The position numbers were made by a program, and so were the translations under genes. From NCBI GenBank assembly GCA_037178625.1, contig CM074140.1, positions 1,984,001 to 2,048,000 of the forward strand: a stretch of DNA of 64,000 nt, given 5' to 3'. This document shows, one piece after another, positions 48,596 to 60,174 of this stretch (the stretch's first letter is position 1; each line of letters begins with the position of its first letter). Under the pieces are notes generated by a model. It searched no databases, was not told the origin of the DNA, and worked only from the letters and a program-made list of their open reading frames with translations. The DNA is from Skeletonema tropicum. Taxonomy: Eukaryota > Bacillariophyta > Thalassiosirophyceae > Thalassiosirales > Thalassiosiraceae.

Positions 48596-49588
48596 ATGAC
48601 CATGACGAAGAACGCCAGCCGCCGCACCATTCTTATCACTGGAGGCCTGGGTAACCTCGGCTCAAAGCTCTGCCGTCATCTATTGTCTAACGAAGATACG
48701 CCGCCTAAAGTCATTCTCCTCGAGCATCCCGCCTTTATCGACGCAAGTAAACCACCTCCTCATCCAGATGCAACTATCGTTCCTTGTGATCTAGGTAGCC
48801 CCAACCTCAATGAATTGGAGGCTATACTTAGCAACGGTGTTGATACAGTTATCCATTTCTCTGCTGTAAATCCCTACCCAAATGCAACATGGGGTGAATC
48901 AGCTCAATCAATGGATCACACCTTCAACATATTTCAAATGGCAGTAAAGTGTCATGTGCGTCGTGTCATCCTCGCTAGTTCCAATCACGTTATGGGAGGG
49001 TACAAAGATGATGCTTCGTTTGGTCCTTCATCGGTCCATCCAAATTCTCCTCCCAATGTCGGTACTGTACCGTTAGACCCAAACACGCTCAAGATAAGTG
49101 GTGATGCAAAAGCGTATGCATCTGCCAAACTGGCAGGTGAGAGGATGGCCATGACGCTTGGGAGTATATACGGAGACACAACAAGCTTTGTTGTTTTGAG
49201 AATAGGGTGGTGCCAACCTGGTGAGAATCTCCCAGACACTTTGTGTGCAGCAGGGAGTCCTCCTGAATTCTTGCTAGAGGCCGAAGACGGCAGTGATAAC
49301 AACAACGCCGGAATGAGTGAGGGAGATGCAAAAGATGAAGTATGGTTCAAGCAAATGTGGCTATCAAATCGAGATTATTTGCAATACTTTGAAGCTGCAA
49401 TTGATTTGAGTGTTCCAACTTCTGAAATGGATACGCCAACAATAAATGAAATGCAACATGTCCACCGTCATGAACGCAAGGGATTTGTCTTGGTTAATGC
49501 AATGAGTGCCAATCGTGATGCTAAATGGAATCTAGATGAAACAAAGAGATTGTTGGGTGTTGTTAGTCAGGACGATTCACTGGCCTGA
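48596..49588 (+). CDS. NAD-dependent epimerase/dehydratase (extended SDR, uronate dehydrogenase-like), 330 aa
   Basis: The ATG at 48596 is the first in the frame (ATGACCATGACGAAG; 48602 is an alternative). The NAD-binding loop is ILITGGLGNLGSKL, followed by DTVIHFSAVNPYP, the active-site Ser region VILASSNHVMGGY and the catalytic Tyr-Lys in AYASAKLAGERMA (YxxxK). TSFVVLRIGWCQPGE matches sugar-acid dehydrogenases of this group. Members oxidise or epimerise nucleotide sugars or uronic acids with NAD(P)+. The substrate is not certain. Its promoter is interrupted by the Harbinger element ending at 48531, which must affect its 5' UTR or core promoter. Confidence 0.88.
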   Translation: MTMTKNASRRTILITGGLGNLGSKLCRHLLSNEDTPPKVILLEHPAFIDASKPPPHPDATIVPCDLGSPNLNELEAILSNGVDTVIHFSAVNPYPNATWGESAQSMDHTFNIFQMAVKCHVRRVILASSNHVMGGYKDDASFGPSSVHPNSPPNVGTVPLDPNTLKISGDAKAYASAKLAGERMAMTLGSIYGDTTSFVVLRIGWCQPGENLPDTLCAAGSPPEFLLEAEDGSDNNNAGMSEGDAKDEVWFKQMWLSNRDYLQYFEAAIDLSVPTSEMDTPTINEMQHVHRHERKGFVLVNAMSANRDAKWNLDETKRLLGVVSQDDSLA

Positions 49589-49885
49589 TAGATTAGAATA
49601 TATGCAACGCTTGGAACTATGAGCTAAGTGACAACTTATGTGAATTAGACAGGTATGTAGAGATATACCAAAGAGAATAACTCGAATTTAGAGAAAACTT
49701 ATCTGGCATCCACCCCAAATGCCTATTTACTACAAGATCAATGCAATTTTGATCTATCATGTGCCAAAATCACTAGTTGTGTCTCGTGTATGGTTTGACA
49801 CTTTGAAAGGAGACCGTGTAAATAATACTGACATTAGAGTGAGACAAAACAAGAGGCATTTGATGTGAATAGAGTGATTATAAAC

Positions 49886-51223
49886 TTACTCAATTGATTT
49901 GTTGTCCACCAAATGTCGACTTTGCGAGAGAGCAGTTTCGGCATCGTTGGGATTTCGAAAGTACACGAAAGCATATCCTCGACCTTCCTTTACCACAACA
50001 TGCCTCATTGGACCAAATTGACGAAAGTATGATCTCAGACTGTCTTCTGTTGTTTCCCAGGCTAATCCACCGATAAAGAGCTGGCCATTGTGAGAGAAGG
50101 TCGGTGCAGATTCATCATCGTTTGATGTATCTTTTCGTACTGCTGCCCTTGTCTTTGAAGTTACACAAGTCCAGTCGCTTTCCTTGGATGTAATGCTTGG
50201 CTTAACAACGACGACACCTGCGTGAGTCAACCTCACATAAGATTCTGGAGATAACTGTTCTCTTCGGACGTCGCGGTCTTTCACTTTGATGACTGGCTTT
50301 CCAGGAACTACTAGGTTGCGCCTTCCCCATTCAATGAAACCTTTCTCAAAGGCCAAGCTTCGGATTTCCTGATAGGCGTTTCGGTCTTTCTCTCCAATTT
50401 TTTCGTAAAAGATTGCAGCAACATTAGCCTCGTTAGCCCAACTTGAGTACACACTGATGCCTTCTTTGATATTGCGATGTTGGGCATTTAGTATTACACC
50501 GCAAAACAAGGCAAACTTTCCTTGTACATATGAGCTTGGGGGTTGGACGTCAGTCTTAGTCAGTGCTGAGCTGTCTCCGAGTTTGTCCAACCCGTCTTCC
50601 GCATGGCCTTCGTGGCACTCTCCACATTCAAAGTTATCTCGAGCTGTCTCATAAGAGTCATCGTCATCTTGAGATGTTGGTGGGCCAACTAAAACGTCGT
50701 GCTCCCACGAATACACGACATTTGCGTTATCAATGAGAACTTTTGCCACGATATCTGGACGGTAAATGATGATAGTGAAAACTCCGATGTCCCGTAAACG
50801 TGCCAGAACATAACTGTAGTCGCCGTCAGATGTAATCAAGACGACGCAAGCCCTGGCACCCATCGAAGCCCTTTCCCAAGCAAAACATAAAACATCTACT
50901 ATGAGCTTTTTGTCCAATGTTTCCTTCTTACCCCTACTGGGGCAATCGACCAATGTAAATCCACTCAGATCTAGGTCAGACCTGGGAGCAGAGTGCTCAG
51001 CAGGCTGGCGGGAATCATAATAAAGCCTCTTCTCAACAATTCTCCCGTACTTCGAGAGTTTGTTGCGAATACCTTCTGATGCGGCAGTTGCAGGGCACCA
51101 ATTTGGTATACGCACATTTTCAAAGTCCCAAAATACAGCAATGTCAGATGTTCCCAAGGGGAAGTCGGTTTGAGTTTGTAGAGCCGCATCTCCGGAAGGT
51201 GGGATCGATGCATTGGAACTCAT
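49886..51223 (-). CDS. NYN nuclease-like + OST-HTH-like + RRM protein, 445 aa
   Basis: Residues about 25-180 are a NYN (PIN-like) domain: IAVFWDFENVRIP with the first acidic residues, VDVLCFAWERA, VVLITSDGDYSYVLARLRD (acidic pair) and VVYSWEHD. A middle helical domain (about 225-335; FCGVILNAQHR, FIEWGRRNLVV) resembles LOTUS/OST-HTH modules. An RRM begins at about 375 with QLFIGGLAWETTEDSLRSYF (RNP2) and EGRGYAFVYFRN (RNP1). This resembles MARF1/limkain-type RNA decay factors. The RRM seems to end early at NKSIE; the stop TGAGTAAGT overlaps a perfect donor GTAAGT, so a further exon downstream (below 49886) is possible. Confidence 0.85.
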   Translation of the reverse strand: MSSNASIPPSGDAALQTQTDFPLGTSDIAVFWDFENVRIPNWCPATAASEGIRNKLSKYGRIVEKRLYYDSRQPAEHSAPRSDLDLSGFTLVDCPSRGKKETLDKKLIVDVLCFAWERASMGARACVVLITSDGDYSYVLARLRDIGVFTIIIYRPDIVAKVLIDNANVVYSWEHDVLVGPPTSQDDDDSYETARDNFECGECHEGHAEDGLDKLGDSSALTKTDVQPPSSYVQGKFALFCGVILNAQHRNIKEGISVYSSWANEANVAAIFYEKIGEKDRNAYQEIRSLAFEKGFIEWGRRNLVVPGKPVIKVKDRDVRREQLSPESYVRLTHAGVVVVKPSITSKESDWTCVTSKTRAAVRKDTSNDDESAPTFSHNGQLFIGGLAWETTEDSLRSYFRQFGPMRHVVVKEGRGYAFVYFRNPNDAETALSQSRHLVDNKSIE

Positions 51224-52640
51224 TGCTTATTGTGAGTAATTGGTTGATCTGGCAAAGAGGTATACTTTTAATGAAGAATTCAAGAGCTGCACTGCTTATT
51301 TTGAGTCTTGTGAAAAATTCACACAATTGTCTTGGCGGGAAAAGCAAAGAGGAGCACTTTGGGCACTTATCCCGCGTGACTTATCTATCAAAAGCCACAT
51401 CATCTTGGACTGTTCAAAGAAGTCAGGTTGAACAGTCCCACTCAGATTCATACCGATCTGGGTTCCGCCTTCGCTATTGTTGCAATATTACCAGCGGACT
51501 TCCATGATGACTCAAAATAATAATGCTCATTAGACACTTGGTCACTGCATAACAAAATGGAACCACTAATAATAACTCTGGATCCTGGACCTTCATCGAG
51601 ATCATTTTGATCTTCACACTTTCATCAGCGACGGCTGGAAATGGAAAAACCGCTCTTCTTAAACATAACTCTAACACGTCAGGCAACCAAACTGGGGTTG
51701 AGCTGGTGATTTTGAATGATTCTAGACAGATACTTGCTGTCATTAGCGGCGGAACAATGAGTTTCCTCATTCTTAGGTTCCTTCACGAGATGCTCCTGCT
51801 GGGCCACCATTTGCTCACAATTCATCGCGGGCGTCGATGCCTGTTTGCCCCAAGGAATCCCCCAAGACAAGCATCTGGGTACTAATTGTAGGTTTGGTAT
51901 TCAATTATAAGGATTGAATGTTCAATAATGGGGATATACATGTTCAGATAATTGGGAGCATGCCCTCTTGCCCGATTACTCTTTGCTGGGAGAACTTCTT
52001 CATCTTCAGGCACGTCTCGAGCACAGTGCACTTTTCTATCTAACATTCATGAGCTCGGTAGGTTTGTCTCAGTATCGATGTGCCTGTCTTGTGATCGAAA
52101 GAAGACATGAATGACATCAATCTAAATTAATCCAAACTGCGTTGATGGACTTACTGACTTACCGACTGGCAACACCAATTTGCGTTTGTAGACGTGGCAA
52201 TCTGTTATATTATTGATATAGGATTTGATAATGTTGATGACCTTCGTCTGACTTTTACACCAATTCTATTTATTTCTGACAGCTCTCTACTCCTCGGATC
52301 ACCCCTTACAAAAAAAATGGCACGGGATTCCTTGTAAATGCAACAAACTGCCAGGCCAATTTTCGAGACTATGGTATCAAAGAAAAATATGTCAAAATAT
52401 ATCATGTGTCCAAACTACAATGATGGACCTCTTGATGATGGACCTCTTGAGCACAGATTTGAAGTTTATATTACTTGGCATGCCAATTGATGACTTCCAG
52501 CTTGAATCATACATCTTTTCCTGAGGAGTTTCCTGAAGTTGATTTTTGTGTCTGCATCTGCATTCTAGATATTACCTGATAAGTGCGTTACTGTTAACGC
52601 ACAACACATTCCACGCTAATTTTCGCGACTGAGAATCACA

Positions 52641-53990
52641 TCAATGAGAATTGGCAATGTATTCCCTGCACAATCGTCTATATTCTTCTTCCGTGGGAGG
52701 CTGACGGAACCCCCTATAAAAATTGATTTGGCATACTTGATTTAAGGAGTTGAAGAAGTTATGTCCTCCCTCTATCGTCTGCAATTCCTGAATGTAAGTT
52801 GCATAATCACAGCTATCTTCGTCCGGCTCGGGATCTAGCCAATTGATTTCGCACGAGTCGAAAGGGGAATCATCACCGACATATTCGTGAAAGCCCCATG
52901 CCCAGCCCAGCCGCGGTCCAACCTGAACTAATCCAATATCAAGAGGCGGTCCTGGAATACCGTCATCTTCGCTGGAAACTTCTGGTTCATACCAGTCTGG
53001 GGATTGGTCCTCTGCGAGAGTCCACTGGCATCGATTATTCATTATGTCGCGTTTGAGGAGGAGGTGGACATCATTCATGAAATCTGGGACATCGGATATT
53101 CGTTGGAATGAAAAGTGCTGGTCTCCGATGATAGCTCTGCAACAGGAAATTTCGAGCTCTTCTAGCATTGGAAAGTCGTTTACGCCAATGTCTCGTATGT
53201 CTCCTCTCACCAGATCTAGCGTGAACATGAACAACTCCTTCAGGCGCGGAAAATCTGCCAGATCCATTAGATTGCCCTCTATTACATGGGTACCAATAAG
53301 CGTCTCGCCGATTGAAATAGATTCTAGAGTGTCTTTGAGGACCCTCAAGCAGTTGATATTTCCTTTCACAGGCGTGCCTTCTGTATGGAAGTCCTTGAGG
53401 AAGGAAAAGTTAGCTAGATCGTCCAGATGCCAAAGCAGTCCACTGCAGTTGCTGATTTCTATCCTCTCCAACAGCGGGAAGCTATTGAAAAGAATAGGAT
53501 ATCTTCCATTCAATGGTGCACCACATATTGTGAGATCGATGAGCTTGGTGAAATTAGATACTATCCCTATGTCGTGTGTAATGTGAAGGGCAGTACGAGC
53601 AGCCTCGGCTGTGTATGGGTCCTCTCCATCGTTATACTTGTGTTCTTCTGGGGAATCAAGTCGGTGAAGCTCTATTTGCTGTAGATTGGGAAGGGATGTT
53701 GCCATCGCCTCCATAGCGTTGTATTGTCTGACACAATCAACTTTGAATCCAGTCATAGGAACAATCGTATTCCTTGCCGCCAGTCTCCATTTCTGGCACA
53801 CTCTTGCTCGCATAATGTCTTGAGGGGGGAGATTGCACAACACCTTTTCAATAACATCGGTACTCAGATCATTTGCGGTGGCACTAGGCCGATCGCTGCT
53901 GCTGCTGCTGGAACTGGAACGTCTCGGGTGAGGAGAATCACCAGACGCCGCACCGGGCAAACTCAAGCGAGGCTTCTTTGAACGAGGCAT
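52641..53990 (-). CDS. F-box/leucine-rich-repeat protein, 449 aa (copy 1)
   Basis: Single exon. After a basic, poly-Ser leader, an F-box-like region (LSTDVIEKVLCNLPPQDIMR, CQKWRLAARN, about 42-80) would bind Skp1. Residues about 95-290 are irregular LRRs (LPNLQQIELHRL, FTKLIDLTICGAPLNGRYP, FPLLERIEISNCSGLLWHL, FPRLKELFMFTLDLV, FPMLEELEISCCRAI). The C-terminal domain is acidic (PDWYEPEVSSEDDG, INWLDPEPDEDSCDYATYI). This belongs to a large diatom LRR family I know from Thalassiosira; the F-box suggests substrate recruitment to an SCF ubiquitin ligase (inference). About seven residue differences and one two-residue indel separate it from the copy at 58381. Confidence 0.85.
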   Translation of the reverse strand: MPRSKKPRLSLPGAASGDSPHPRRSSSSSSSSDRPSATANDLSTDVIEKVLCNLPPQDIMRARVCQKWRLAARNTIVPMTGFKVDCVRQYNAMEAMATSLPNLQQIELHRLDSPEEHKYNDGEDPYTAEAARTALHITHDIGIVSNFTKLIDLTICGAPLNGRYPILFNSFPLLERIEISNCSGLLWHLDDLANFSFLKDFHTEGTPVKGNINCLRVLKDTLESISIGETLIGTHVIEGNLMDLADFPRLKELFMFTLDLVRGDIRDIGVNDFPMLEELEISCCRAIIGDQHFSFQRISDVPDFMNDVHLLLKRDIMNNRCQWTLAEDQSPDWYEPEVSSEDDGIPGPPLDIGLVQVGPRLGWAWGFHEYVGDDSPFDSCEINWLDPEPDEDSCDYATYIQELQTIEGGHNFFNSLNQVCQINFYRGFRQPPTEEEYRRLCREYIANSH

Positions 53991-54425
53991 TCTTCCTTCT
54001 GTCCTTGACGACTTCCCTCGCCCTCAATGCGATGTCCCGCTGCTTTGCTACACTTTATTTGCCACTTCTTCCTCTTCAGTGACTAGAGCAGTATACACAG
54101 TGAATGAGGCCTGCAAACCAATGGTGCTACCGTTCTGTATTTTGTACCTGACTTTTTGTACGCAAAGGCCTTAAAGAAATCCGTTCTCCGCGTGAGGTGC
54201 GTCCCGTGAGGTGAATTTTCCTCCTGATCTGACAACATTGTTCACGTTAAAGATAATCTGAGTACATTTCGGCATTCTTGTGACATTTCACTATGGTGTT
54301 GCACTGTCGAATCATCTGGATTGAAGAGGAAGTAAAGGAATGCATTATCTCGTGTAAAGGGATTTTGATCGGATTTTGATTCTTGTTTCTTGAGAGAGCT
54401 CCAAAGATAAGTCTTGAGTTTTGTA

Positions 54426-54759
54426 CTCCCTCTGTCCCACAAAAAATGAGCTTTTTGATTTAAAATAGTTAAAATTTGGTCAATTTTCGTCCAAAAAATT
54501 GCTATCGCACATCGTTGGAAAGCTTATTTCACGCCGGTTACGATTATATGGAGGTTGAAGGTTGTTAAGCAAGTATTTGTAATGATATTGTGACAAAAGG
54601 CGTTAAAATATCCTTATATCTAACCCTATTGTGAAAATGAAGAGGCCTCTCGGACACTTGTGTAGGACCTCACGTAGGAATAAGTACATCAAATAGCTAG
54701 TTTTTTGTGGGACTACGATTAACTTCACAAATAGTTCATTTTTTTTGGGACAGAGGGAG
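54426..54759. mobile_element. Stowaway/mariner-like MITE, 334 bp, copy 1
   Basis: CTCCCTCTGTCCCA (54426 on) is inverted as GGGACAGAGGGAG at 54747-54759, flanked by TA on both sides (54424-54425, 54760-54761). The ends go on as near-inverted AAAAAATGA/TCATTTTTTT. TA duplication and CTCCCTC ends are the Tc1/mariner (Stowaway) signature. The interior has no supported gene. Confidence 0.9.
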
Positions 54760-56507
54760 TAACTTCTTCCTGATCGTTTCGCGGTGATCACGTACATAGT
54801 ATCGTACAATCAAACAGCAGCAAAATGCTGTGCAGTCTTCGCAACAGTCGTCACCGGCCAGTCCATCCCTCCACCACCCCCCAGCAACTTCTCCAGAAGA
54901 GGAACTCTTACTTCTTTCAGATCACAATCACATCGACCATTAGAGAGCGATGACAAACACCATCTTGCATCCCTCGACGCTAAACGACGCCCTTTCGATT
55001 CAGCCGCACCGCCTTATAGAGCGACAGAAAGGAAATACCGGCTTCATGCTTGATGAAATGTCTTGAGATCCATTCGAACTTTACGTTCTCACGAGCATGA
55101 CCTTACTTGTGGACTGCATTGCTCACATATCAGATGAGAAGATCTTTTTGGACTGTATTGCCCACAAATCACACGAGAAGTTGAAGGATGATAGCAAAGT
55201 CTTGAGAATCCTTCAGTGATGCCCTTCGACATACAAGTAACATTGATCAGTTATGTCAGGATTGATCATTATTGCAACGCTTCAGAGCGATATCAGTAAA
55301 ACAACTCGCATCTCGCATCCCTTCGCACTACAAGGCTTCCGAGAGCGCAAGACCAAAACATGAGTATTTCCTTACGCTCTTGTGCATGACCTGATGGAAC
55401 TCGACTTGACCTTGATGTATTTCCACCCCACTTATGAATGAAATGAGGAGATCCAAGGCGAAGGCGACGAGCCTATGAAGAAGCGAAGTGGTACTCTTTA
55501 TGATGTAATCCTTTCCCTCGCTCTCATAATGAATATGGAAATATTCCGTCGGCAAGAGGGGGTGCGTAACCACTGTCCAGTACGACTTTTCTGGACTTGT
55601 GATTGGCGGTTATAATGAGGTATATAAACCTAGTCACCTCAACAGAATATATGTTCCCTTTATTAACGGGTAGCAATCCTCCTTTTTTGTGGATCCTTTT
55701 GTCACTGAGATCGATGAATCGAAGTATGCAACAACAATATCGTACTATTTCTCCCCTCATGGCACTTCATTAATGTCACATTCATGAATCTCATTCCAGT
55801 CCAGCTTACCTGAAGGCATGATATGATATCATACTTCAGCCACCTATTCTACCCATGTTGAAAAAACGAAGGTTTGGGCGCAAATCTCCATCACCTTGCG
55901 GAAAGGGAGATTTCAGAGAGCAGACATACCATAGAAATGATTTGTCGATGTGATTGGGGATGGCGATCACTGATCACTTACTTAGCCAATTCTATGTGGG
56001 ATGCAGGACCTGAAAATTTAGGACCAGAACCTGAGCTGTTTTGTGGGTGAATACATTGTCTTCCGCGTCCTTCCAGATCCTTCCCCAAAACTGTAAGTTT
56101 GCTTCCCATTCGAAACATTTCATCCTGATATTGATATGAGATTTGACCTGATACCTGATCGATGGCCATGAGAGAAAACGATGGGGAGGTCTGAAAGCTC
56201 GATGGATGTAATTGTTATTGTACTCTGCACATACCGAGTACGGAACTTGAAGTTGACAGATGCAGATGTTCATGACGGTGAAAATATTGAACAATTATCA
56301 GAGTACATTGTTGACACAACACAACAGCAACTGTGGGTGTAACTTGGCCGCTTCGGGCATCATTACACGTCTTCCTCAACGAATGGACTAACAAGTGCTC
56401 GGGCAGTGTTCGTGCAACCCCTAAGCACTTTACAACCACAACTAGTAGATATAGTCTGAGAGCTCGATTTCATGAATACTCCTGAAGGAATCGACGTGAC
56501 GCTGCAC
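54760..56507. other. Duplicated spacer with weak ORFs, copy 1
   Basis: The 89-codon plus-strand frame at 54784 (PPPPPSNFSRRGTLTSF) is the same in copy 2, but near-identity of the whole segment makes that weak evidence. The minus-strand frame of copy 2 at 61724-62236 is split here by an extra G near 56240, so coding is doubtful. No RNA gene recognised. Confidence 0.4.
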
Positions 56508-57231
56508 ACAATAAAATAGTTGCTACTCTTCCAGCTGAAGAGCATATGTATTATGCCTTCTGCCGGCCGTAAAAAGTTCGCGGTGATTCGAGTCGACTGG
56601 TCGGTTCGTTGTGTCTGGTGTCTTAAAGTCGTGTCGCTTCAAGGTACGGTATGTACTCACGGAGATAGGGTATGGTATACGACTCGCTGCAACAAGAATG
56701 AGTCATGGGAAATGGACAGGAGTTGCACAAGGTCTACCAAAGAACAGGTCCATGTGTCAGAGTTGCTGCAGTAAGTCGTAGGATCTGATGAAATAAATTG
56801 AATTCGTTTTAGTTTTAGGAAAGATTGTCATGTGATGTGTCTCATGGTCACGCATCAGATCAAAAGTATGGAAAGGGCATTCTACAATATTCATTCAAGT
56901 ATATTTTTGAATTGCTATGAACTGATCTTGTGTCGGCCAACCTCGACATGAACTGAACATCACACCACGATGGTTAATATTGAAGTTTAAGTTGGACCAA
57001 GGCAAAAATGACGTTGATGATAATATGTCAGTTTCATAAATAGTGCAATCCAACTTATATCCTCTCCCCAACAGCTGATAAGACATGCTATAAAATGGGA
57101 TGAGAATTAGTGCCTGCTTACATTGTCTCCTATGGAGGTATGATGCTAATGTTGCCATCTCAATTTTGGCCTCATCCTCATTCAGGTCACACACTCTGCT
57201 AATGCCTATGTCATTATATCCTCTCCCTAAC
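56508..57231. other. Unique spacer between the two duplicated segments
   Basis: 724 bp not shared between the copies. Short ORFs only, no motif recognised. CCTCTCCC(T/C)AACAG occurs twice, the second right at the border of copy 2. Confidence 0.5.
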
Positions 57232-58380
57232 AGTATTACCAGCGGACTTCCGTGATGACTCAAAATAATAATGCTCATTTGTCACTTAGTCACTGCTTCA
57301 CGAAATGGAGCCACTTATAATTACTCTGGATCCTTGACCTTCAGGTCATTTTGATCTTCACACTTTCATCAGCGACGGCTGGAGAACCCCTTCTTCTTAA
57401 ACTTTGACACGTCACGGCCAGAATCAGAATTTGGTGTGCCTTAATCTGGATTCAGCTGGTGATTTTGAATGATTCTAGACAGATACTTGCTGTCATTAGC
57501 GGCGGCGCGCGGAACAATGAGTTTCCTCATTCTTAGGTTCCTTCACGAGATACGAGATGCTCCTGCTTGGGCCACCATTTGCTCACAATTCATCGCGGGC
57601 GTCGATGCCTGTAGGCCCCAAGGAATCCCCCAAGACAAGCATCTGGGTACTTATTGTAGCTTTGGTATTCAATTATAAGGATTGAATGTTCAATAATGGG
57701 GATATACATGTTCAGATAATTGGGAGCATGCCCTCTTGCCCGATTACTCTTTGCTGGAGAACTTCTTCATCTTCAGGCACGTCTCGAGCACAGTGCAAGG
57801 TCAACAAGGAGAATTTTACTATCTAACATTCATGAGCTCGGTAGGTTTGTCTCAGTATCGATATGCCTGTCTTGTGATCGAAAGAAGACATGAATGACAT
57901 CAATCTAAATTAATCCAAACTGCGTTGATGGACTTACTGACTTACCGACTGGCGACACCGATTTGCTTGATATAGGATTTGATAATGTTGATGACCTTCG
58001 TCTGACTTCTACACCAATTCTATTTATTCCTGACAGTTCTCTACTCCTTAGATCTCCCCTTACAAAAATAATGGCACGGGATTCCTTGTGAATGCAACAA
58101 ACTGCCAGGTCAATTTTCGTGACTATGGCATCAAAGAAAAATATGTCAAAATATATCATGTTTCCAAACTACAATGATGGACCTCTTGATGATGGACCTC
58201 TTGAGCACAGATTTGAAGTTTATATTACTTGGCATGCCAATTGATGACTTCCAGCTTGGATCATACATCTTTTCCTGAGGAGTTTCCTGAAGTTGATTTT
58301 TGTTTCTGATATTACCTGATAAGTGCGTTAGTGTTAACGCACAACACATTCCACGCTAATTTTCGCGACTGAGAATCACA

Positions 58381-59736
58381 TCAATGAGAATTGGCAATGT
58401 ATTCCCTGCACAATTGTCTATATTCTTCTTCCGTGGGAGGCTGACTGTACCCTCTATAAAAATTGATTTGGCATACTTGATTTAAGGAGTTGAAGAAGTT
58501 ATTTCCTCCCTCTATAGTTTGCAATTCCTGAATGTAAGTTGCATAATCACAGCTATCTTCGTCCGGCTCGGGATCTAGCCAATTGATTTCGCACGAGTCG
58601 AAAGGGGAATCATCACCGACATATTCGTGAAAGCCCCATGCCCAGCCCAGCCGCGGTCCAACCTGAACTAATCCAATATCGAGAGGCGGTCCTGGAATAC
58701 CATCATCTTCGCTGGAAACTTCTGGTTCATACCAGTCTGGGGATTGGTCCTCTGCGAGAGTCCACTGGCATCGATTATTCATTATGTCGCGTTTGAGGAG
58801 GAGGTGGACATCATTCATGAAATCTGGGACATCGGATATTCGTTGGAATGAAAAGTGCTGGTCTCCGATGATAGCTCTGCAACAGGAAATTTCGAGCTCT
58901 TCTAGCATTGGAAAGTCGTTTACGCCAATGTCTCGTATGTCTCCACTCACCAGATCTAGCGTGAACATGAACAACTCCTTCAGGCGCGGAAAATCTGCCA
59001 GATCCATTAGATTGCCCTCTATTACATGGGTACCAATAAGCGTCTCGCCGATTGAAATAGATTCTAGAGTGTCTTTGAGGACCCTCAAGCAGTTGATATT
59101 TCCTTTCACAGGCGTGCCTTCTGTATGGAAGTCCTTGAGGAAGGAAAAGTTAGCTAGATCGTCCAGATGCCAAAGCAGTCCACTGCAGTTGCTGATTTCT
59201 ATCCTCTCCAACAAGGGGAAGCTATTGAAAAGAATAGGATATCTTCCATTCAGTGGTGCACCACATATTGTGAGATCGATGAGCTTGGTGAAATTAGATA
59301 CTATCCCTATGTCGTGTGTAATGTGAAGGGCAGTACGAGCAGCCTCGGCTGTATATGGATCCTCTCCATCGTTATACTTGTGTTCTTCTGGGGAATCAAG
59401 TCGGTGGAGCTCTATTTGCTGTAGATTGGGCAGGGATGTTGCCATCGCCTCCATAGCGTTGTATTGTCTGACACAATCAACTTTGAATCCAGTCATAGGA
59501 ACAATCGTTTTCCTTGCCGCCAGTCTCCATTTCTGGCACACTCTTGCTCGCATAATGTCTTGAGGGGGGAGATTGCACAACACCTTTTCAATAACATCGG
59601 TACTCAGATCATTTGCGGTGGCACTAGGCCGATCGCTGCTGCTGCTGCTGGAACTGGAACGTCTCGGGTGAGGAGAATCACCAGACGCCGCACCGGGCAA
59701 ACTCAAGCTCAAGCGAGGCTTCTTTGAACGAGGCAT
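58381..59736 (-). CDS. F-box/leucine-rich-repeat protein, 451 aa (copy 2)
   Basis: Near-identical paralogue of the gene at 52641, with the same F-box-like, LRR and acidic C-terminal layout. Differences seen: one extra LS pair in RLSLSLPG, N to K after AAR in the F-box, R to S in DLVSGD, H to N in EGGNNFF, FR to YS in RGYSQ, and R to Q in YRQLC. There is no stop or frameshift, so both copies are likely functional or very young. Changes sit at the F-box edge, in one LRR and near the C-terminus. Confidence 0.85.
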   Translation of the reverse strand: MPRSKKPRLSLSLPGAASGDSPHPRRSSSSSSSSDRPSATANDLSTDVIEKVLCNLPPQDIMRARVCQKWRLAARKTIVPMTGFKVDCVRQYNAMEAMATSLPNLQQIELHRLDSPEEHKYNDGEDPYTAEAARTALHITHDIGIVSNFTKLIDLTICGAPLNGRYPILFNSFPLLERIEISNCSGLLWHLDDLANFSFLKDFHTEGTPVKGNINCLRVLKDTLESISIGETLIGTHVIEGNLMDLADFPRLKELFMFTLDLVSGDIRDIGVNDFPMLEELEISCCRAIIGDQHFSFQRISDVPDFMNDVHLLLKRDIMNNRCQWTLAEDQSPDWYEPEVSSEDDGIPGPPLDIGLVQVGPRLGWAWGFHEYVGDDSPFDSCEINWLDPEPDEDSCDYATYIQELQTIEGGNNFFNSLNQVCQINFYRGYSQPPTEEEYRQLCREYIANSH

Positions 59737-60174
59737 TCTTCCTTCTGTCCTTGACGACTTCCCTCGCCCTCAATGCGATGTCCCGCTGCTTTGCTACACT
59801 TTATTTGCCACTTCTTCCTCTTCAGTGACTAGAGCAGTATACACAGTGAATGAGGCCTGCAAACCAATGGTGCTACCGTTCTGTATTTTGTACCTGACTT
59901 CATGTACAGCAAAGGCCTTAAAGAAATCCGTTCTTCGCATGAACCCGTGTCCCGTGAGGTGAATTTTCCTCCTGATCTGACAACATTGTTCACGTTAAAG
60001 ATAATCTGAGTACATTTCGGCATTCTTGTGACATTTCACTATGGTGTTGCACTGTCGAATCATCTGGATTGTAAGAGGAAGTAAAGGAATGCATTATCTC
60101 GTGTAAAGGGATTTTGATCGGATTTTGATTCTTGTTTCTTGAGAGAGCTCCAAAGATAAGTCTTGAGTTTTGTA

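Larger units (their letters stand above)
51487..56507. repeat. Segmental duplication, copy 1 (~5.0 kb)
   Basis: Direct repeat of 57232-62269, from ATTACCAGCGGACTTCC to GACGTGACGCTGCA. Offset 5.74-5.76 kb. It contains the F-box gene 52641-53990, the MITE 54426-54759 and spacer ORFs. Coding and MITE parts are almost identical between copies; the first 600 bp and the last 1 kb carry small indels. Confidence 0.93.

Noticed and set aside
51607..51885. 92-aa ORF with a GNGKTALL stretch like a P-loop
   Set aside because: The partner sequence in copy 2 loses the frame and the motif, and no other ATPase motif follows.
53044..53586. 180-aa plus-strand ORF repeated at 58784-59326
   Set aside because: Antisense of the F-box gene; its conservation follows from the segmental duplication.
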